Shown: piece by piece, positions 6,110 through 9,658 of the stretch
Layout of the letters: every line of letters begins with the position of its first letter
Position numbering within the stretch: the stretch's first letter is position 1
Assembly (NCBI GenBank): GCA_030605745.1
Contig: JAUWHT010000103.1
Coordinates: 1-9,658, forward strand
Source of the DNA: Pirellulales bacterium
Lineage (GTDB): Bacteria; Planctomycetota; Planctomycetia; Pirellulales; Thermoguttaceae
Reading direction: 5' to 3'
DNA: 9,658 bases
Notes under the pieces: generated by a model
What the model was told of the DNA's origin: nothing
Seen by the model: the letters and a program-made list of their open reading frames with translations, nothing else
The model's database searches: none
Made by a program: the position numbers and the translations under genes

Positions 6110-6333
6110 TGGCTGCACGTAGCCGCCGGATGACTGCGCGGGAAGTAGAGGCTCTTCTCCGCCGTCACGGTTTTCAACGCATTTCGCAGAAGGGTAGCCA
6201 CCGCAAGTGGCGCAACATGGAATCGGGCCTGCAAGTAGTCGTTCCACAACATCGCGGGCGTCAACTCCCCATCGGGACCTTGAGAAGCATCCTTGTCAAC
6301 GCCGAGATCCCCGAAGTGAAATGGAAAGGGTAA
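6109..6333 (+). CDS. hicA: HicA-family toxin (mRNA interferase)
   Basis: 74 aa with the double-stranded-RNA-binding-like HicA fold: MTAREVEALLRRHGFQRISQ, then KGSHRKW with the conserved G-S-H (His31, the expected catalytic residue), then VVVPQHRGRQLPIGTLRSIL and a short last helix (VNAEIPEVKW). HicA cleaves mRNAs and halts growth unless bound by HicB. All elements of the family are present, so it appears intact. The gene order is antitoxin first, the reverse of E. coli hicAB but common for this family. A second in-frame ATG (codon 8) is possible as a start, but the first overlaps the hicB stop. It ends 24 bases from the stop of the convergent HTH gene with no terminator hairpin visible between. 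Confidence 0.9.
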   Translation: MAARSRRMTAREVEALLRRHGFQRISQKGSHRKWRNMESGLQVVVPQHRGRQLPIGTLRSILVNAEIPEVKWKG

Positions 6334-6357
6334 GGCCATTTGAATGAGTTCTGGCAG

Positions 6358-6648
6358 TCAATCTGCCATTCGCCCGTTCCGCGTTTGCCGGATCGCCCGG
6401 ATGTGGCAAGCCAGACAAGGCATCTGGACCATCGCGCCGCAACCGTGACACCGTCTTGCCGGGCCGGTCGGCACTACGAGGTCTTCGGCCGGGTCGCTGG
6501 GCCGCGCTGGATAGTCGGGCCGCGTTCCCCGAGCGATCGCGCCCACCGTCCCACGACTGGCTCCCACGCGCCGGGCGATCTTGCGCTGCGAAAGCCTCCC
6601 TTCCTCCAACAGATTGCGAATTTCACTCGCAACCGCCGGCACAATCAT
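6358..6648 (-). CDS. Small helix-turn-helix protein with four-cysteine zinc-ribbon-like tail
   Basis: 96 aa. Residues 5-42 (ASEIRNLLEEGRLSQRKIAR, then RVGASRGTVGAIARG) form a clear resolvase/Hin-like helix-turn-helix. After a linker come two CxxC pairs, Cys67/Cys70 and Cys78/Cys81 (RCHGCGAMVQMPCLACHIR), which look like a small zinc-binding knuckle. It is probably a DNA-binding regulator. I recall similar HTH plus CxxC proteins of unknown function in Planctomycetes but cannot verify this. The ATG at 6648 overlaps the stop of the upstream acidic gene by one base (TGATG), so the two are translationally coupled. The frame opens as far as 6741, but that extension lies inside the acidic gene. Targets unknown; the palindrome at 6897-6910 is a candidate operator. 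Confidence 0.82.
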   Translation of the reverse strand: MIVPAVASEIRNLLEEGRLSQRKIARRVGASRGTVGAIARGTRPDYPARPSDPAEDLVVPTGPARRCHGCGAMVQMPCLACHIRAIRQTRNGRMAD

Positions 6649-6869
6649 CAGATTATCTCCTCTTCGTCCAGCTCGCCCCAGAAGTCGCCGTATTCCGGCT
6701 GCGGTTCCACCATCTCGTCGTCCGACTCGAAGGCGTCCCACAGATTCTCCTCCACCGGGCCAGGCTCAAACTCCTCCCACTCCTCCCACTCGTCCCAGTC
6801 ATTCGACGACTCCTCGCACTGCGGCTGGCCCCACTGTAGAGGGGAATACCCCGTGTCTTCACCCCACAT
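6648..6869 (-). CDS. Extremely acidic, tryptophan-rich small protein of unknown function
   Basis: 73 aa from the ATG at 6869. I count 27 Asp/Glu, 7 Trp and no Lys, Arg or His, so it is strongly negative. The middle reads NDWDEWEEWEEFEPG, and the C-terminus ends ELDEEEII. There is no membrane segment or signal peptide. A perfect AAGGAGGT sits 4 bases before the ATG, the best Shine-Dalgarno in the window, so this is a real and probably well-translated gene. It is the first gene of a two-gene operon; its stop overlaps the start of the HTH/four-Cys protein. Strong negative charge with coupling to a DNA-binding protein suggests a DNA-mimic or charge-neutralising partner, but this is inference only. 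Alternative: a disordered acidic protein of another role. Confidence 0.78.
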   Translation of the reverse strand: MWGEDTGYSPLQWGQPQCEESSNDWDEWEEWEEFEPGPVEENLWDAFESDDEMVEPQPEYGDFWGELDEEEII

Positions 6870-6873
6870 CACA

Positions 6874-6881
6874 ACCTCCTT
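6874..6881 (-). promoter_or_regulatory. Consensus ribosome binding site of the acidic-protein gene
   Basis: AAGGAGGT on the minus strand, 4 bases before the ATG at 6869. It fixes the start against the longer open frame to 6917. Confidence 0.85.
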
Positions 6882-6896
6882 GAAACCGATCGAGCG

Positions 6897-6910
6897 TGTA
6901 CGGGCGTACA
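6897..6910. promoter_or_regulatory. 14-bp palindrome, candidate operator
   Basis: TGTACGGGCGTACA: perfect 6-base arms around a 2-base centre. It begins at the -10 element of the putative promoter (shared bases 6908-6910) and covers the expected transcription start. This is the classical place for a repressor of the operon, possibly the HTH protein it encodes. It resembles an E. coli LexA box (CTGT-N8-ACAG) except for one base. Confidence 0.45.
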
Positions 6911-6936
6911 GTAGCACAAAGCGGGCATAATATCAA
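6908..6936 (-). promoter_or_regulatory. Putative promoter of the acidic protein/HTH operon
   Basis: On the minus strand TTGATA (complement of 6931-6936; 5 of 6) and TACTGT (complement of 6908-6913; 3 of 6) are 17 bases apart, with TGC just before the -10 as in extended -10 promoters. The start would fall near 6901, giving a leader of about 30 nt that carries the Shine-Dalgarno. Confidence 0.45.
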
Positions 6937-7182
6937 CCGGAGTTTTGGCCACTTATGTCCGTTCAATGCTCAACCTGGTGGACGGGGGATGACCAGCGGA
7001 GAATATGTCGGTCGATCCACGCAAAATGGCTCGACGGCGTGAGAGCATCGCGTCGAGTATGGTGGCTGGGGCCTCGCCAACGGTTGCCAGCACTAGGTCA
7101 GCCACCGCCGGCTAGTCTGAAGTACGGCTGACACCGCGGTCGATGTTTCTGACGAAGCATTCCCGCCTGGCAGGGCTCGATC

Positions 7183-7284
7183 ATGCCACTAGAACTGATC
7201 AACACGACCATTACCCTGGCGTTCCTCGCCGTGTGTGTCTTCGCCGGCGAGATCCTGCTCCGAAGCCGAAAGACGAAACATTGA
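7183..7284 (+). CDS. Possible 33-aa single-span membrane peptide
   Basis: The frame from the ATG at 7183 starts MPLELINTTITLAFLAVCVF, continues AGEILLRSRKTKH and stops at TGA 7282-7284. It has one hydrophobic segment (about residues 6-22) and a strongly basic tail (RSRKTKH), the normal layout of a small membrane protein with a cytoplasmic C-terminus. The preceding GGCAGGG is only a weak Shine-Dalgarno, and no promoter is obvious. It is convergent with the response-regulator gene, with a palindrome between. The frame is short enough to be chance, but the hydrophobic-then-basic order is suggestive. No family recognised. Confidence 0.3.
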   Translation: MPLELINTTITLAFLAVCVFAGEILLRSRKTKH

Positions 7285-7287
7285 ACT

Positions 7288-7312
7288 CGTTCCCATGCAG
7301 AGCGTGGAAACG
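7288..7312. repeat. Imperfect palindrome between convergent frames
   Basis: CGTTCCCATGC (7288-7298) and GCGTGGAAACG (7302-7312) pair with two mismatches around a 3-base loop. It lies 28 bases beyond the response-regulator stop and 3 beyond the small peptide's stop. It resembles the dispersed GTTCCCACGC-type palindromes seen in many genomes and could serve as a hairpin terminator in both directions, though without a U-tract. Confidence 0.5.
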
Positions 7313-7340
7313 AATTCGAACACAGGCTGGATGCCTATAC

Positions 7341-8042
7341 TTACGGCAAGGGCTGGCCGACTTGCTCGCGGCGCGATCGATCGGAAGGACTTGCGGCCCC
7401 TCCGTCGCGGGATTGTTGCAGCAGACTGGTTACGAATCGCTGCACTTCGGCGACGGCGTCGAGGGCGTTGTCGATCAATTTCCTGGCCTCGGGGTCGAAC
7501 AGGTCTTGGTACTGCCCTTCAGTCGAGCGGCAGGACTGGCCGATCTTGCGAAGCTGCTCGTGAAGGTCCTGTGAGACGATGCGGCCGAGGATCTTCAGGT
7601 CGCGGTTGAAGTGGTTGAGCTTTTCCGCCTGCTGCCTGCTTCGCTCCAGCATTCGACGGTTTTTCTTTAGCATCTCCTTCAGTGCGAATGCCTTGCGGAT
7701 GATAATTGCCAGTTCGACCGTGTCGCACGGCTTGGTACAGAACCGATAGACTGTGCCCTCGTTGATCGCCCGGATTGCGGCCTCGGTGGTGGCCTGGCCG
7801 GTCAGCATGATGCGCATTACCTGGGGGCAGTTTTTTGTGACCCAGGCGAGCAGGTCGCTGCCAGACATGCCGGGCATTCGCTCGTCTGCCACGATGACAT
7901 CCATATCGCGGGCCTTGAGTATCCGCATCGCCTCCTCACCGGATCGGGCGGTGTAAAGCCGATACGGTTGCTGTCGCAAGCTGCGTCTGAATCCATCGAG
8001 GACATTATCCTCGTCGTCAACGAACAGTACGGCATGTTTCAT
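7341..8042 (-). CDS. Response regulator: receiver domain plus C-terminal helical region
   Basis: 233 aa. The receiver domain spans about 1-120: acidic pocket VDDED (Asp9, Asp10), phosphoacceptor Asp53 in VADERMPGMSG, Thr81 in MLTGQ and Lys104 in FCTKP, all key residues present. The VADERMPGMSG...MLTGQ...INEGTVYRFCTKP wording is that of receivers often found with HD-GYP or diguanylate cyclase outputs, but here no such output domain follows. Residues 120-215 are instead highly charged and helical, probably a coiled coil (ALKEMLKKNRRMLERSRQQA and onward), then a polar tail. It may be a relay or scaffold protein that receives phosphate from the kinase encoded just upstream. Start at ATG 8042 with AAGGAG (8049-8054) 6 bases before. 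It lies 38 bases behind the kinase gene, so the two probably form one operon. Confidence 0.92.
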   Translation of the reverse strand: MKHAVLFVDDEDNVLDGFRRSLRQQPYRLYTARSGEEAMRILKARDMDVIVADERMPGMSGSDLLAWVTKNCPQVMRIMLTGQATTEAAIRAINEGTVYRFCTKPCDTVELAIIIRKAFALKEMLKKNRRMLERSRQQAEKLNHFNRDLKILGRIVSQDLHEQLRKIGQSCRSTEGQYQDLFDPEARKLIDNALDAVAEVQRFVTSLLQQSRDGGAASPSDRSRREQVGQPLP

Positions 8043-8056
8043 GATATTCTCCTTGG

Positions 8057-8098
8057 GTTTCAGCTTTCGTCTTTCGGCTTTCAGCTTTCAGCTTTCAG
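8057..8098 (-). repeat. Six tandem copies of a 7-base unit (CTGAAAG)
   Basis: Read on the minus strand the units are CTGAAAG, CTGAAAG, CTGAAAG, CCGAAAG, ACGAAAG, CTGAAAC. The repeat encodes the last residues of the kinase (LKAES and the TGA stop) and continues through the gap to just 2 bases before the response-regulator Shine-Dalgarno. Because 7 is not a multiple of 3, a gain or loss of units would change the kinase C-terminus and the distance between the genes. Confidence 0.9.
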
Positions 8099-9331
8099 GG
8101 ACTGGTCGGTAATCGGCAGGCGGATGATGAAGGTGGTTCCCTTGCCGGGTTCAGTTTCGAAGTTGATGGTTCCGCCGTGTTTTTTGACCACGACGGAATA
8201 CGCGATGCTGAGACCTTGGCCGGTTCCTTTTCCAACTTCTTTGGTGGTGAAGAAGTGATCGAACACCTTTGGGCGGATTTCCTCGGGGATTCCGGTCCCC
8301 GTATCGCTGATACGGATTTCGACCCAATCGCCGTCGCGTCGGGTGCGGACCGTGATGGTTCCCTTGCCTGGCGCGCCGTTGCCTGCAATGTTGCCTATGG
8401 CCTGGGCGGCGTTCATGATGACGTTGAGGATGGCCTGGTTGATGAAGCCGGGAAGGCAATACACCGGCGGCAGGTCGGGGTCGAAATCGGTCACCACGTC
8501 GGCCACGTACTTCCACTCGTTGCGGGAAACGGTCAGGGTGCTCTGGATGGCTCGGTTCAGATCGACGGGGTGTTTCTGATCGCTGCCGGGATGAGAGAAC
8601 TCCTTCATCGCGCGGACGATGCCTGCCACCCGCTGAACGCCTTCCAGCGATTGCCGGATTGCCTTGGGCGTCTCGTCGGTCAGGTAGTCGAGGTCGGTCT
8701 GGCGGACCGCAGCCTCGACCTCGGCGACCAGTTCGTCGGTGACGGCGTCGTCCTTGGCCGCCTGCAACAGCCGGTCGAACTCCCCGAGCAGCTTGTCGAT
8801 GTCGGCGAATGCCTCCTGAAGGAACCGCGTGTTGTCGCCGACATACTGGGTGGGGGTGTTGATCTCGTGTGCGATGCCGGCGGCCAGTTGGCCCACCGCC
8901 TCGAGCTTCTGCGCCTGGGCCAACTCGCGTTCCATCCGCTTGTTCTCCTGGGCAAGGTGCTGCCGCTCGAGCACCCGGTCGATCACGGCCGGCAGGAGGT
9001 CGAGAAACGCTCCGGCCGCGTCTTTGACAACGTAATCGCTGATTCCCAGTTTCAAGGCCTCCACGGCGATCCGTTCGCTGCCGGCACCGGTGACCATGAT
9101 TGTCGGCGGCAACGGTCCACGAGAAGCCAGGATGCGAATCATATCGAGCCCCTCGAGGCCGGGCATCGATTGGTCCACGGCCAGCAGGTCGTAGGAGCCT
9201 TCTGCGTACTTGGCCAGACCCTGTCGGCCGCCACAGGCCACGTCGACCGCATAGCCGGCCCGCTCTAGTTGCTTCTGGACAAGGCGCGTCAAAGCGCGAT
9301 CGTCATCTACAAACAGGATCCGCTTCTTCAA
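8081..9331 (-). CDS. Sensor-type histidine kinase with N-terminal receiver domain
   Basis: 416 aa, cytoplasmic (no membrane segment). Receiver about 1-120: Asp9/Asp10/Asp11, Asp53 in LLAVDQSMPG, Thr81, Lys103. A coiled-coil linker (VLERQHLAQENKRMERELAQ) leads to the H-box QLAAGIAHEINTPTQYV with His155. A long helical insert (about 165-225) follows, then the HATPase: N-box NVIMNAAQAI (303-312, Asn307), G1 DTGTGIP (343-349), F-box FDHFFTTK (357-364), G2 GKGTGQGL (367-374). All catalytic residues are present. It should be phosphorylated or controlled through its own receiver, so an unlinked upstream kinase may feed it, and it may in turn phosphorylate the response regulator encoded 38 bases downstream. 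The start is a TTG (9329-9331) with GAGGGGGG 5 bases before; no ATG or GTG lies in frame nearby upstream. The C-terminus is made of a heptamer repeat. Confidence 0.93.
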   Translation of the reverse strand: MKKRILFVDDDRALTRLVQKQLERAGYAVDVACGGRQGLAKYAEGSYDLLAVDQSMPGLEGLDMIRILASRGPLPPTIMVTGAGSERIAVEALKLGISDYVVKDAAGAFLDLLPAVIDRVLERQHLAQENKRMERELAQAQKLEAVGQLAAGIAHEINTPTQYVGDNTRFLQEAFADIDKLLGEFDRLLQAAKDDAVTDELVAEVEAAVRQTDLDYLTDETPKAIRQSLEGVQRVAGIVRAMKEFSHPGSDQKHPVDLNRAIQSTLTVSRNEWKYVADVVTDFDPDLPPVYCLPGFINQAILNVIMNAAQAIGNIAGNGAPGKGTITVRTRRDGDWVEIRISDTGTGIPEEIRPKVFDHFFTTKEVGKGTGQGLSIAYSVVVKKHGGTINFETEPGKGTTFIIRLPITDQSLKAES

Positions 9332-9358
9332 TTCTGCCCCCCTCTTGAAGACCGAGCC

Positions 9359-9376
9359 TGTCCGAGCACGCGGACA
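9359..9376. repeat. Short inverted repeat in the kinase leader
   Basis: TGTCCG and CGGACA, perfect 6-base arms around a 6-base loop, 27 bases upstream of the TTG start. It could be a leader hairpin or an operator; nothing else decides between them. Confidence 0.4.
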
Positions 9377-9519
9377 AGGTGTGGCATTACCACGTTAGCA
9401 CGTGAGGGGTGCGCGTCCACTGGAATCGCCCGGGCATCGGCGGTACGGCACAAAATAGACTAGCGCCGGATGGCACCATCGGAAAAGCCGGTGCAATCGG
9501 CCTGCACTCAAGTAGGTAA

Positions 9520-9542
9520 GTTTAGCCGCCGGGCTTGCCCGA
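9520..9542. repeat. Partial copy of the GTTTAGCCGCC palindromic repeat
   Basis: Begins GTTTAGCCGCC, identical to the two unit starts at 4196 and 4227, and continues with the small hairpin GGGC-TT-GCCC. It shows that the element upstream of the Hsp70 gene belongs to a dispersed family. Confidence 0.6.
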
Positions 9543-9658
9543 TTTTCCGCAGGTTGGTGTAACGGCTAAGTAGAGTAGTTGTTTGATTGGGTTAGAGTCT
9601 ATCGTTGTAACTTCTGCGCGCCGTGCGCGCATCTTGTACAGTACTTGTTCACCACACT

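Larger units (their letters stand above)
6937..7340. other. Intergenic stretch without confident genes
   Basis: Lies between the promoter of the acidic/HTH operon and the stop of the response-regulator gene. No conserved protein, tRNA or intact mobile element is recognised. It contains a weak 36-codon plus-strand frame (7005-7115, preceded by GGAG), the possible 33-aa membrane peptide at 7183-7284, and a palindrome at 7288-7312. The first half (6940-7140) has no other structure that I can see. Confidence 0.6.
9332..9658. other. Intergenic region upstream of the kinase gene
   Basis: Holds the kinase leader and the right edge of the window. No protein, RNA gene or convincing promoter is recognised on either strand. 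It contains the inverted repeat at 9359-9376, a short GTGG-CATTA-CCAC palindrome around 9380-9392, the partial repeat copy at 9520-9542 and a GC-rich TGCGCGCCGTGCGCGCA palindrome near 9615-9631. Confidence 0.6.

Noticed and set aside
6896..6911. LexA (SOS) box
   Set aside because: One half-site base is off and LexA motifs differ between phyla; kept only as an unspecified palindrome.
8057..8098. CRISPR-like array
   Set aside because: Units are 7 bases in direct tandem without spacers.
8177..9268. 363-aa plus-strand open frame opposite the histidine kinase
   Set aside because: Long because of the GC-rich codon pattern on the opposite strand; no recognisable family, while the minus-strand frame has all kinase motifs.
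9615..9631. GC-rich palindrome as a terminator or origin element
   Set aside because: No U-tract, no neighbouring gene end in the window and no DnaA-box cluster.

Overview
The window looks like GC-rich chromosomal DNA from a planctomycete-type bacterium (Planctomycetota, possibly Pirellulales-like). This is an inference. It rests on a truncated ECF sigma-factor gene whose N-terminus has the wording common in that phylum, an HTH plus four-cysteine protein of a type I associate with the phylum, and many short GC-rich palindromes between genes. No rRNA, tRNA, CRISPR array or intact insertion sequence is visible. Most genes are ordinary; the small genes and the repeats are the unusual part.

Left part (1-4063), all on the minus strand, read from right to left. 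A two-gene molybdenum-cofactor block comes first: a 420-aa MoeA, then a 643-aa MoeA fused to a C-terminal periplasmic-binding-protein-like domain. The 5-prime end of the second gene is separated from the first by a perfect 25-bp inverted repeat that also holds the first gene's stop codon. Next come an imperfect palindrome, a small VOC/glyoxalase-fold gene, and the first 48 codons of an ECF sigma factor that leaves the window at base 1. The sigma gene has its own near-consensus promoter.

Middle (4064-6333), plus strand. After a divergent spacer with a good promoter and an 86-bp palindromic element comes a short Hsp70-family ATPase of 515 aa that lacks the usual C-terminal lid. It is followed by a hicB-hicA type toxin-antitoxin pair with a one-base overlap.

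Facing this (6358-6936, minus strand) is a compact two-gene operon. A 73-aa, tryptophan-rich, extremely acidic protein with no Lys, Arg or His overlaps by one base the start of a 96-aa helix-turn-helix/four-cysteine protein. A perfect consensus Shine-Dalgarno, a promoter and a 14-bp palindrome stand in front. This is the best candidate for an undescribed small system here.

Right part (6937-9658). A roughly 400-bp stretch without confident genes holds one possible 33-aa single-membrane-span peptide. A two-gene signalling operon on the minus strand follows: a receiver-histidine kinase (TTG start) and a receiver-coiled-coil protein without a recognisable output domain, joined by a heptamer tandem repeat. 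The last 327 bases hold leader palindromes and a partial copy of the repeat found upstream of the Hsp70 gene, but no recognised gene.
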